From a virus: a stretch of 64,000 nucleotides of DNA. The number at the start of each line of letters is the position of its first letter. Within the stretch, counting starts at the first letter, position 1. The translations under genes were made by a program, and so were the position numbers. Positions 15,322-22,447 of the stretch are shown piece by piece. Below the pieces are notes generated by a model that worked only from the letters and a program-made list of their open reading frames with translations, searched no databases and had not been told where the DNA came from. The stretch is from positions 1 through 64,000 of the IMG/VR virus record IMGVR_UViG_3300021419_000005; one strand, 5' to 3'.

Positions 15322-15911
15322 CGGAGCTGCCCGAGAGGAAAGGCGGAGGCCCCCAATCACCTCGAGGTTGCGAGACCGTTGGGAGCGAGAGGGGACCTCC
15401 TGAGCCAGGAGCGTACCGGAGCGTCTGGTGAGCCCGCCCACCCCTTCGGCGAGGTGCCCGAGGCGTCTCGGGCTCGGGCGCACCCTGCTCCCTCACGGAG
15501 CTCACACGGGTGGATGAACTGGACAGTGGGAATGAGAGGGACGCCTCGCCCGAAAATGGCTTCATGTCGCGTGTCCTCGGTGACAGGGCGAGGCGCCTCC
15601 CATCTCCCTTTCGAACCAGGCGCACGCAGCTGCACATCGCCTCGAGCTCGAAGGACGGAATGCCTCATGGGAGCTTCCGCACCTGACCCATGCGCGTCAG
15701 CCCTCCGCCCTCCAGTGGCGCGCTGAGCCCAAAATCTCCCACGGACAACGATCCCCCCCCCTGTCCGTTCCGACACAGACAGGGAGGTGCGCGGCGCGTC
15801 ACATCACCACCTCACCGGACACGCCAGCCCATCCCCGAATCTCGGGTATCTGCTGGACGCGAGCACCTACGCATATACGCCCACGGTAGACCCGAAACGG
15901 TGGGAGCCGAA
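15322..15911. other. Intergenic stretch with no supported gene
   Basis: Long open frames cross this 590-bp region on both strands, but all are Arg/Pro/Ser-rich, lack ribosome binding sites and show no domain or membrane features, as expected of random frames in GC-rich DNA. It may be a degraded cargo gene or a long leader. No hairpin terminator with a T tract is apparent. Confidence 0.4.
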
Positions 15912-16202
15912 GTGCCAGCACGACCCATGGCCAAGGACGAGTGGATTTCCCTCAGGATGGGGTGGAGCGAGACCCTCAGCATCGCACAGCTGCCGGAGGG
16001 TGAGGCTGTAATGCTCGGCGGCACCGAGCTTCAGCCCACCCACGTCCTCCAGCTGTTCAACGGAGGCTACTGGCACGACGCTCGGGTTGTGGTCGACGAA
16101 GACGGCCAAATCGTCCTGGAGGTCGCGCCCACCTGGCCAGGGAGAGGCCGTCGCCTGCGAGTTGACCGGGCCGGATTCGGCTTCGCCAGGTGGAAGCAGT
16201 AG
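15912..16202 (+). CDS. Small cargo protein, unknown function
   Basis: The product is about 96 residues from GTG 15912, chosen because GGGAG (15903-15907) precedes it; ATG 15927 gives 91 residues but has no site. The sequence is mainly strand-like (EWISLRMGW, EGEAVMLGGTELQPTHVLQLF, ARVVVDEDGQIVLEVAP), suggesting a small beta-barrel. It lies on the plus strand within the leftward operon region. No family is recognised. Confidence 0.5.
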   Translation: MPARPMAKDEWISLRMGWSETLSIAQLPEGEAVMLGGTELQPTHVLQLFNGGYWHDARVVVDEDGQIVLEVAPTWPGRGRRLRVDRAGFGFARWKQ

Positions 16203-16467
16203 CCCCTCCCGTCCTGGGTTCAGCACATGAACCGGGGAGAAAGGGTCGGACGGGAGAGGCCAGCACTCACATTTCGATGTCCTGAGCGTCAACCTGACCC
16301 GAATTCGTCAGGCCGATGTCTGAATCGACCGACTCCCCCTTGCGTTCGAGCCGCAGGACGCATGTCCCCCAACCAGATACCCTCCCCCCATCACCGTCCC
16401 CCGGAGCGGCGACCGGGCCCACCAGCGCACACCAGCGCTTCGGGGGCCGGTACACCCGAGGGGTGCC

Positions 16468-16773
16468 ATGGACCTGCGAACCCGAATCATCGGCCTGGTC
16501 TGGCCTCTCCTAGACCTCCACGGCGACCGCGACGCAGAAGACCTGCCCGAGACCTACCGGGGGGACATGCGGGCGCTCTACGCGGCGTCGGAGACCTACC
16601 TGCAGGCCGAGGTGGCAGCGACGGAAGCGCGGCGGCAGTGCCGGTGGAACGCTTCCGCCACGGTGGCGCTGATGCGGCTGGCCTGGACGGCGGGGCTCAT
16701 CGCAGGGGAAGCGCGGGTCAGAAGTGGAAGACGGGCGAAGGCCCCACCCACTCCGTCGGACCTGGAGCCGTAG
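16468..16773 (+). CDS. Small helical protein, unknown function
   Basis: The product is 101 residues. ATG 16468 has GAGGGG upstream with five-base spacing. It is almost entirely helical and Ala/Arg-rich (RALYAASETYLQAEVAATEARRQ), with a hydrophobic C-terminal helix (ASATVALMRLAWTAGLIAGEA) that may associate with membrane. Its 3' end overlaps the convergent minus-strand frame at 16718-17071 by 56 bp. Only one of the two may be real, and I slightly favour this one for its ribosome binding site. Confidence 0.45.
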   Translation: MDLRTRIIGLVWPLLDLHGDRDAEDLPETYRGDMRALYAASETYLQAEVAATEARRQCRWNASATVALMRLAWTAGLIAGEARVRSGRRAKAPPTPSDLEP

Positions 16774-17071
16774 GCGCATGCCACATCGCTGGTGCCGCGG
16801 TCGGGATGGCCCACGCAGCTCGAAGGATGGGGGCGGTCCGGGTCCACCAAGCCCCGGCCGGCGTGGCGAGGATGGCGGTGACGAAGCCCGACCCGTTCCG
16901 TGCCTGGAGGTGCCGACGGATGGACATCCACTCGGCCACGGTGACCTCCTCGAGCGGGCGACAGGCTGTGTGGTAGGCCGGGCCCTGGAACGGAACCTCG
17001 CAGCCCGTCCACAGCCGAAGACGGCCCGAAGGCATCAAGTCGATGCCGCTGTCGGGGATGCGGCTACCCAT
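16718..17071 (-). CDS. Possible small protein converging with 16468
   Basis: The product is 117 residues from ATG 17071, which has GGAGGG on the minus strand seven bases upstream. It contains CRPLEEVTVAEWMSIRRH, which reads like a genuine helical segment, but the last 50 residues are Ala/Pro/Trp-rich and may be a shadow of the plus-strand gene. No family is recognised. Confidence 0.4.
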   Translation of the reverse strand: MGSRIPDSGIDLMPSGRLRLWTGCEVPFQGPAYHTACRPLEEVTVAEWMSIRRHLQARNGSGFVTAILATPAGAWWTRTAPILRAAWAIPTAAPAMWHAPTAPGPTEWVGPSPVFHF

Positions 17072-17191
17072 GCGTCCACCCTCCATCCAAGCAGAGTGTC
17101 CCACTCGTGTCCCACTGGCCCTCTTCGGCCGGCTGTAGCTTCAGGTGGCCCATCCGGGCTCCCAACCGCTCATCCACCTCGGAGAGACACC

Positions 17192-17368
17192 ATGAAGAAC
17201 GAGAAGAACCAGCCCCGCAGCCGTCGCAGCCTGAAGGTCCAGGACCTCGAGACCACGGGGGTTGAGGTGAAGGGCGGCTCGGACCCCGGCATGGAGATCA
17301 AGGAAAGCAACCACACAGGCTGCCAAGGCATGATCATGAACCCCCATGACGGCGTCGAGCGCCAGTAG
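17192..17368 (+). CDS. 58-residue peptide with a double-glycine-type leader
   Basis: ATG 17192 has GGAGAG six bases upstream. The first 29 residues are Lys/Arg/Asn-rich and end in LKVQDLETTGVEVKGG. This resembles the L-x-DL-x(n)-V-x-V-K-GG leaders of many bacterial natural-product (RiPP) precursors cleaved after Gly-Gly. The following 29 residues would be the core: hydrophilic, with one Cys at position 44, two internal Met and an HTGCQG turn. No maturase, protease-transporter or immunity gene is seen in the window. The precursor reading is therefore an inference from the leader alone; it could be a small regulator instead. Confidence 0.45.
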   Translation: MKNEKNQPRSRRSLKVQDLETTGVEVKGGSDPGMEIKESNHTGCQGMIMNPHDGVERQ

Positions 17369-17513
17369 CCGCCCAGCACGAGGTCAGTGCTCCGTCCCCC
17401 GGAGCCCAGTCGCCGGCTGCACCTCACAAGCCTCCCTCGCCTCCTCACCCGGGGCGAGGCTCGCCACTCCAGCAGCGAGCACGGCAGCAACAGCATCCAG
17501 CCGCCGGCGCTTC

Positions 17514-18044
17514 TCAGGCTTCAATCGCGCGCCGCACGTCGTCGTGGATGCGCGAGAGCTGGCCGGCGACGCTCTCCCGGTGCTGGTCGAGGTCGCGCTG
17601 GAGGTCTTGCTTGAGGCCATCATGGTCTCTCCGGAGGGACTTGGCCTGCTCCTCCACCGTGGCCAGGCGTTCGCCGAGCTCCTTCGGCAGCTCGGGCAGA
17701 ACCGGGACTTGGGTGGATTCGTTGTCCTGTGCTTCGAGCCCGGCGACGCGGTCTCGAAGGGCCTGGACCTCGGACGCGGGGACCACGGGGGCAGCCTGGA
17801 GGGTCGCCAGCGCCGTCTCAGCCTTCTCCAGGCGCTCCAACATCTTCAACCACTGGTGCCGCAGGAGGAGCCCCGCACCGACCGTGCTGGCCCCGCCAGC
17901 GCCGCCGACACCCATCACCCACGAGGCGAGGGTGTTGAGAGCGGTGGCGACGTCGTCGGGGGTGGCGGGGTTCAACGACCCGCCGCCTCCCGTGGACTCC
18001 TGGGCGAGCGTCAGGCCCGTCCATGCCAGCAGGGCCAGCCACAT
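17514..18044 (-). CDS. Membrane/coiled-coil protein of the lysis block
   Basis: The product is 176 residues. The N-terminus MWLALLAWTGLTLAQES is a signal-like hydrophobic segment. A second hydrophobic stretch at about residues 39-62 (ASWVMGVGGAGGASTVGAGLLL) is followed by a long heptad coiled coil to the C-terminus (residues 70-175, with the stop right after RRAIEA). It starts where the upstream 95-residue gene stops and sits two genes downstream of the endolysin. A holin or spanin-like function in lysis is likely from position and topology, but which one cannot be decided. Confidence 0.55.
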   Translation of the reverse strand: MWLALLAWTGLTLAQESTGGGGSLNPATPDDVATALNTLASWVMGVGGAGGASTVGAGLLLRHQWLKMLERLEKAETALATLQAAPVVPASEVQALRDRVAGLEAQDNESTQVPVLPELPKELGERLATVEEQAKSLRRDHDGLKQDLQRDLDQHRESVAGQLSRIHDDVRRAIEA

Positions 18045-18331
18045 CACGCGGCGGCCTTGAGCTCTTCGCGGGCCTGCTCGACGGCGAACCAGAGAGCGTG
18101 CTCGGCCGCATCGCGGTCCCACAGCTCGAGGTGCTCACCGATGACCGGGAAGTCGGAGAAGTCGTACTTCTCGTCGAAGGCTTCGGCCTTGCTGCGCACC
18201 CAGGCGCCCATGACGTCGTCGTCGTTGAGGCGCTCCAGGGTCTCCTTGCGGAGCTCGGCGAGGGCGGCCTTGCGGATGGGATTGAGGAAGCGTGCGACGG
18301 CACGGAGGAAGCGGGCGGGCTTGCGGGACAT
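18044..18331 (-). CDS. Small protein of the lysis block
   Basis: The product is 95 residues from ATG 18331, preceded by GAGAGG five bases upstream on the minus strand; a GTG at 18337 is also in frame. A basic N-terminus (SRKPARFLRAVARFLNPIRKAAL) could lie along the membrane, and the rest is acidic and helical. It sits between the amidase and the coiled-coil membrane protein, with a 1-bp overlap to the latter. Function is unknown; lysis control or an endolysin partner is plausible. Confidence 0.5.
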   Translation of the reverse strand: MSRKPARFLRAVARFLNPIRKAALAELRKETLERLNDDDVMGAWVRSKAEAFDEKYDFSDFPVIGEHLELWDRDAAEHALWFAVEQAREELKAAA

Positions 18332-18340
18332 GGACACCTC

Positions 18341-18790
18341 TCAGCGGGCTCGCAGGAACGCGAGGGCGACGCGAACAGCGCCGCGGATGTGGTCGATGGG
18401 GATGCGGCCGGGGCAGACGGTGGCCGTCGTGCCCACGTCGCGGTGGGGGTGGATGTCGTCGGCGCTCAGGCCGTGCTCGAGGCACCAGGCGAGGCACTGG
18501 CCGACCAGCATGGCCACGGCCGCCCTGTCGGGGTCGGCGTGCTCGTAGTTGCCGGCGAGGGCCACACCGAGGCTCCCGGTGTTGGCTCCGCCAGCGTGGG
18601 CGCCGAGGGATTCGTCGTCGCGCCCGTCGCCGATGACCCAGTCCCCGCCACGCGCCCGGTGCACGAGGGCGTGGTACCCGATGCCGCCGAACTTCCGCTT
18701 GTGCATGCGGTTGATGGCGAGCGGGTCGTCGTACGCCGAGCTGGCGGTGTGGTGGACGATGATGCGCCGGATGGTCCCGATGCGAGGCAT
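18341..18790 (-). CDS. Endolysin: N-acetylmuramoyl-L-alanine amidase
   Basis: This 149-residue protein is an amidase_2/T7-lysozyme-type zinc enzyme that cuts the amide bond between MurNAc and L-alanine in peptidoglycan. The fold signature is complete: IIVHHT (about residues 10-15) with the first zinc-ligand His, GIGYHALVHR, a GxH-like region (LGAHAGGANTGSLGVALAG), then HPHRDV (about 113-118) and CPG (about 124-126) supplying the second His and the Cys ligand. No signal peptide or separate wall-binding domain is present, so release depends on a holin. The start ATG 18790 has AAGGAG upstream. Confidence 0.88.
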   Translation of the reverse strand: MPRIGTIRRIIVHHTASSAYDDPLAINRMHKRKFGGIGYHALVHRARGGDWVIGDGRDDESLGAHAGGANTGSLGVALAGNYEHADPDRAAVAMLVGQCLAWCLEHGLSADDIHPHRDVGTTATVCPGRIPIDHIRGAVRVALAFLRAR

Positions 18791-18867
18791 GCGTGAGGCT
18801 CCTTCAGCTCGAGGGTCCCGAGCCGGCCGCGGGGCCTTCTGCCCCCGGAAGTGGTGGTAGAGGCTGG

Positions 18868-19167
18868 TCAACAGGGCGCGTCCTCGATGGGGGCGCCCTC
18901 GCCGGACCAGGTGTCGATGGGCTCGCGGAGCCCGGAGTCGTCGAGCAGCGAGGCGAGCACTCGGCCGCCACTGTCTGCGATGGCCTGGCGCCGAGCCTCG
19001 GTGAGCTTCGCGCCGTCGACCTTCATCACGACGAACACGTCCTCGCCGCAGCGCATGGCGGCGACCTGGTGCTCGCCGTCGGCGGTCGACGCAATCTTGA
19101 GTTCGTCGATGCGGCGTCCAGTGTCGACGTCGGTGCCGTCCTGGAGGTAGCGAAGAGAGAGCGGCAC
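18868..19167 (-). CDS. Small phage protein upstream of the endolysin
   Basis: The product is 99 residues. It begins in a one-base overlap with the stop of the upstream tail-associated gene. Strand-rich N-terminal half (MPLSLRYLQDG, ELKIASTADG, DVFVVMKVDG) and a helix with LTEARRQAIADSGGRVLASLLDD. It is probably a minor tail or tail-fibre-associated protein by position. No family is recognised. Confidence 0.55.
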   Translation of the reverse strand: MPLSLRYLQDGTDVDTGRRIDELKIASTADGEHQVAAMRCGEDVFVVMKVDGAKLTEARRQAIADSGGRVLASLLDDSGLREPIDTWSGEGAPIEDAPC

Positions 19168-20249
19168 TACTGCCTCCGTGTGACGCGCAGGCCAGTGATT
19201 GCGTAGGTGGTGCGCCCCGTCCTCGCGGCGATGGCGTAGGCGTTGGCGACGTAGTTGGGAGTGGCGTCCAGCCGGTTGACCTGGTCGGAGCCGACGACGT
19301 AGGTGTTGGCGCCCCGGGGGACCGGAGTGGGCGCTGTGGACCCGGTGGTGTCCATGACCTCGACGAGCTCGCCAGCCGTCAGGATGAGCGTGACCACGCG
19401 CTCGGTGACCTTCGCCCGGGTGTTGATGGCGTCGGTGCCGGTGCCCGTTCGGGTCTTCCGGTCCTCTTGGGCGCTGTCACCAGCATTCTCGGTGACCATC
19501 AGCGAGCGAGCGTCCCCCGAGTTGTGGGTGGTGTCGCGAGAGAGGCCACAGATGAAGCCCTCGCCCGACCCGCCGAAGGAGATGGCGGTGATGTAGAGCT
19601 CGACGACGACGATGCCGTGAGCGGCGAACTCGCCGTCCCAGGTCGACGCGAGCCGAGCCACCCAGTCAAAGGCCGCCGCGGTGGTGGAGGTGCCGCCCAC
19701 GGTGCCGGACCACACCAGGCCGACGTTCTCGGTCGGGGTGAGCGTGCCGTTGTTGCCCGAGAAGGACGCCACGGTGACCGTGATGTCGCCCTGCGCCGTC
19801 GTGATGACGTGGGCGCCGGACGTGATGCCGGCGCCGGTGGCGACCGTGGTGAAGTCGAACCACAGCAGCTCGACATCGGAGGCAGCCCCGGCGGGGGCGT
19901 CCCGGTCGTAGCCGTAGGTGGCCGTGGCGAGGGTGTTGCCGCCGGAGTCCAGCGCGGCGAGCTGCAGGAAGCCACGGTCGCCGTCGGCCTGGGTGGTGAC
20001 CGGGTAGGGCCCGAGGCCGTCCCCCGTGCTCACCCCGAACACAGCCCCGCCGCGCACCTGAGTGTTGAGCAGCTGGTACGACGCGATGCGGCCGTCGGGG
20101 TCCTCGAAGGCCCCGAAGGTGATGGCGGTGAGCGCCTGGCCCGCCGACTTCGTCTGGGACGCGGGGTCGGGGGCGACGACGGCGGCGAGGGTGGCCACCG
20201 CCGCAGCGCCGACACCCACCCAGGCGCCCTGGCTGCTCCAGTTGCTCAC
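19167..20249 (-). CDS. Tail-associated or receptor-binding protein
   Basis: The product is 360 residues. After a hydrophobic N-terminus (VGVGAAAVATLAAVVA, residues 12-27) that resembles an anchor or signal, the protein is Thr/Gly/Ser-rich and almost wholly predicted beta, as in adhesins and tail-fibre heads (for example ITSGAHVITTAQGDITVTVASFSG). It lies between the tail-fibre gene and the lysis block, where host-recognition proteins usually are. It overlaps the upstream gene by 4 bp (ATGA). No named family is recognised. Confidence 0.55.
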   Translation of the reverse strand: MSNWSSQGAWVGVGAAAVATLAAVVAPDPASQTKSAGQALTAITFGAFEDPDGRIASYQLLNTQVRGGAVFGVSTGDGLGPYPVTTQADGDRGFLQLAALDSGGNTLATATYGYDRDAPAGAASDVELLWFDFTTVATGAGITSGAHVITTAQGDITVTVASFSGNNGTLTPTENVGLVWSGTVGGTSTTAAAFDWVARLASTWDGEFAAHGIVVVELYITAISFGGSGEGFICGLSRDTTHNSGDARSLMVTENAGDSAQEDRKTRTGTGTDAINTRAKVTERVVTLILTAGELVEVMDTTGSTAPTPVPRGANTYVVGSDQVNRLDATPNYVANAYAIAARTGRTTYAITGLRVTRRQ

Positions 20250-20632
20250 TCGTCGTGCCCCTCAACCCAGGCGACGCGGGTCTTGATGGTGCCGGCGGTG
20301 TTGTCGGGGTTGCTCCGGCCGTAGATGAAGCCGTCGCGGGCAACGATGTGGACCCGGTCTTGGATGCGGACCGAAGCGCCCGGCGAGGAGTTGTCCACCA
20401 GGTGGTCGATGCCGGTGGTGGCCCACCCACTCGCCACGCCGGTCTCGGGATCGATGGTGGTGGCCGAGCCCGCGGTCTCGAGCACGCAGTGGAGCAGCGT
20501 GAGCGTCGCGAACTTGTGGATGGGGAGCTGCCACTCGTCGCTCGGACCGGTGCCGGTCTCGGTGATGTCGTAGGACACGTGCCGACGGCCGCCGATGTCC
20601 TTGTAGATGGGGTCGGAGTAGTCAACAGGCAT
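20246..20632 (-). CDS. Minor tail or fibre-associated protein
   Basis: The product is 128 residues, with an ATGA overlap to the downstream gene. Mixed strand and loop composition (RRHVSYDITETGTGPSDEW, SVRIQDRVHIVARDGFIYG) with few helices. Position after the tail fibre suggests a baseplate- or fibre-associated protein; function is not established. Confidence 0.5.
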   Translation of the reverse strand: MPVDYSDPIYKDIGGRRHVSYDITETGTGPSDEWQLPIHKFATLTLLHCVLETAGSATTIDPETGVASGWATTGIDHLVDNSSPGASVRIQDRVHIVARDGFIYGRSNPDNTAGTIKTRVAWVEGHDE

Positions 20633-20860
20633 GAAGTCTCCAGCCGCCCGCGCAACCGGGCGGCCCTACGGCGGGTGAGCCCAGAGGTGGTCGGGGGATG
20701 GAGAAGCGAGGTGGTGGACGGGGTTAGGCGGCTCGCCCTCTCGACGGCGAGCGGCCTGGGCCCCTCGAGATTTCACGTTCCAGGAAGTCGAGCAGGGTCG
20801 CGAGTCGGAGTACTCATCGACAGGATGCGAACGCGCGCATCATCCAGCTGAGGAGGAGCC

Positions 20861-21163
20861 ATGTTCGGTCGAGCATTCTCGTTGTGTCTGATTGCAGGCT
20901 GTGTCCAGCCGAAGGCCATGTCCGATGAGGCCGGAGAGCTTCGGTCCTTCGGCGAGCCCGTCGCTGAGATGGAGATCGAGCAGGGGTACGTCCAGTTCGT
21001 CGACCACGACGGAGTCCCCAACACCGTCCGGCACCTGCGCGGCGACATGACCGTCACGGTGTACGAGCAGTGGATCGCGGTCCGCATTCCGGAGGACCAG
21101 TCCTGGCACCTGATTCCTCGAGAGCGTGTGACCTACGCCGGAACCTGGGACATGGGGCCGTGA
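20861..21163 (+). CDS. Small lipoprotein moron
   Basis: The product is 100 residues. ATG 20861 has GGAGGAG four bases upstream. The N-terminus MFGRAFSLCLIAGCVQP is a short signal peptide with a lipobox-like LIAGC, so the mature protein would be lipid-anchored at Cys14. The rest is acidic and beta-rich with aromatic residues (GDMTVTVYEQWIAVRIP). It is transcribed against the tail operon and forms a block with 21272 and 22120. Phage-encoded lipoproteins often block superinfection or alter the lysogen surface; this is inference here. Confidence 0.6.
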   Translation: MFGRAFSLCLIAGCVQPKAMSDEAGELRSFGEPVAEMEIEQGYVQFVDHDGVPNTVRHLRGDMTVTVYEQWIAVRIPEDQSWHLIPRERVTYAGTWDMGP

Positions 21164-21271
21164 CGGCTCGCACCCGCTACGATGGGGTGACCGGGGGCAT
21201 GTCCTGAGCATCGCGGGACTGCATCAGCGCCCCGACGGCGTGGCCACAGCCTGATTGCTCTGGAGGGGCGC

Positions 21272-22033
21272 ATGTCCGACGACGAGGGACTGTTCGAGTG
21301 GTGGATGCTTGGAGCACCCATCGGCGCCCTGGTCGCTCTGTACGGCGCCTTCGCTGTCTTGGTGGGGCTTGAAGTCGTCGAGAGCCCGTTCCTCGTGGAT
21401 CCGGCCACCCCAAGGAAGGTTGCCGACCAAGCCAACTCCGAGGAAGACTTCCAAGCAAGCGTCGACGAGGCCTACAACGCGCTCCACGACGAGTACCGTC
21501 AGACCGTGACCGACATCGTCTCGGCCTACAGTTGCCGCGAGGACCGGGTCGAGCAGGCGACCTTCTGCTCACCTTCTGGAGCCCCCAAGTACACGAACTC
21601 GAAGACATCCATCTACAGCTACTTCAGCATCAAGGGCGACCTGGCGGGGGACGTCGACAACCTCCAGGTCTGGCCCGTCCTGCAGGTTCAGCGCGCGGGC
21701 TCAGACTGGGTGTTCTGGGAGAAACTCGTGGTCCGGGCTGGCGACCGGAAGAACGTGTGGGTCCCGCCTGCGCCCCCACTACGCGATGTTGGGGGCCAAG
21801 TGGCAGAGTGGGTGACTGTTTCGAGTCCAGACCACATCCTGCTCCTGGCCACCATGCTGAGCCGAAGCGATGACGAACCCGCACCATTGGTCCGCTTCTC
21901 AGGAACGAGGGCCGAGGACCTCGAGCTGAGCCCGTGGGAAGAAGCGTCGATCAAAGCCGCATTCACCATTCTGATGACCGCTCGAAGCCGGTCCGATGTC
22001 GAGAAGGACATGCGGAAGGCACGCCGTCGTTGA
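21272..22033 (+). CDS. Membrane-anchored moron protein
   Basis: The product is 253 residues. ATG 21272 has GGAGGGG upstream. One hydrophobic segment (about residues 12-35, LGAPIGALVALYGAFAVLVGLEVV) anchors the protein. The remaining 215 residues are a charged soluble domain with an early Cys pair (SCREDRVEQATFC), a strand-rich middle (FSIKGDLAG, VWPVLQVQRAG, FWEKLVVRAG) and a helical basic tail. An ATGTCCTGA-type element lies 60-70 bp upstream (21199-21214). Function is unknown; expression in the lysogen is likely because the gene faces away from the late operon. Confidence 0.55.
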   Translation: MSDDEGLFEWWMLGAPIGALVALYGAFAVLVGLEVVESPFLVDPATPRKVADQANSEEDFQASVDEAYNALHDEYRQTVTDIVSAYSCREDRVEQATFCSPSGAPKYTNSKTSIYSYFSIKGDLAGDVDNLQVWPVLQVQRAGSDWVFWEKLVVRAGDRKNVWVPPAPPLRDVGGQVAEWVTVSSPDHILLLATMLSRSDDEPAPLVRFSGTRAEDLELSPWEEASIKAAFTILMTARSRSDVEKDMRKARRR

Positions 22034-22119
22034 ACGGTCGCTCCCCGTGCAATAGCCCACCCCCATTGGTCGGAACGTCTGAGGGGGATTTCTCCCGCTC
22101 ATCCGTCCAGGAGGTTTGC

Positions 22120-22446
22120 ATGAGGGCACTGGTTGGCGTGGTTCTGGTGGGGATGGTGGGGTGCTCCGAGAACGCCTTCATTCACGACCACGAATGCGGC
22201 GTGAAGGACGAAGGAATCGAGATTCTCGAAGGCGGGAACCTCAAGTCGGCCGACTACAAGTGGACAGCCGCAGACCTGCCACGAGACGCTGACGAGCGCG
22301 AAGCTCAAGGCTGGTTCACGAACCTGGAGATGGGCGAGGACGAGCTCCCGAGAGCGTGGGAAGCGACCGAGGCCAAGTACACGGACGACGGCATCCCCTT
22401 CGTCAAGTGCCAACCGAACTTCAGAGTCATGCTCGTCATTCAGTAG
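22120..22446 (+). CDS. Second small lipoprotein moron
   Basis: The product is 108 residues. ATG 22120 has AGGAGG five bases upstream. The N-terminus MRALVGVVLVGMVGCSEN is a textbook short lipoprotein signal with lipobox VGMVGC (Cys15). The mature part is acidic with two further Cys residues (HECGVKD and FVKCQPN), which could form a disulfide. It ends one base before the converging tail-fibre gene. Function is unknown. Confidence 0.6.
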   Translation: MRALVGVVLVGMVGCSENAFIHDHECGVKDEGIEILEGGNLKSADYKWTAADLPRDADEREAQGWFTNLEMGEDELPRAWEATEAKYTDDGIPFVKCQPNFRVMLVIQ

Positions 22447-22447
22447 G

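Noticed and set aside
15357-15776. Arg/Pro-rich frames in the 15.3-15.9 kb gap
   Set aside because: No start signal, no secondary-structure or domain features; composition is that of noncoding frames in GC-rich DNA.
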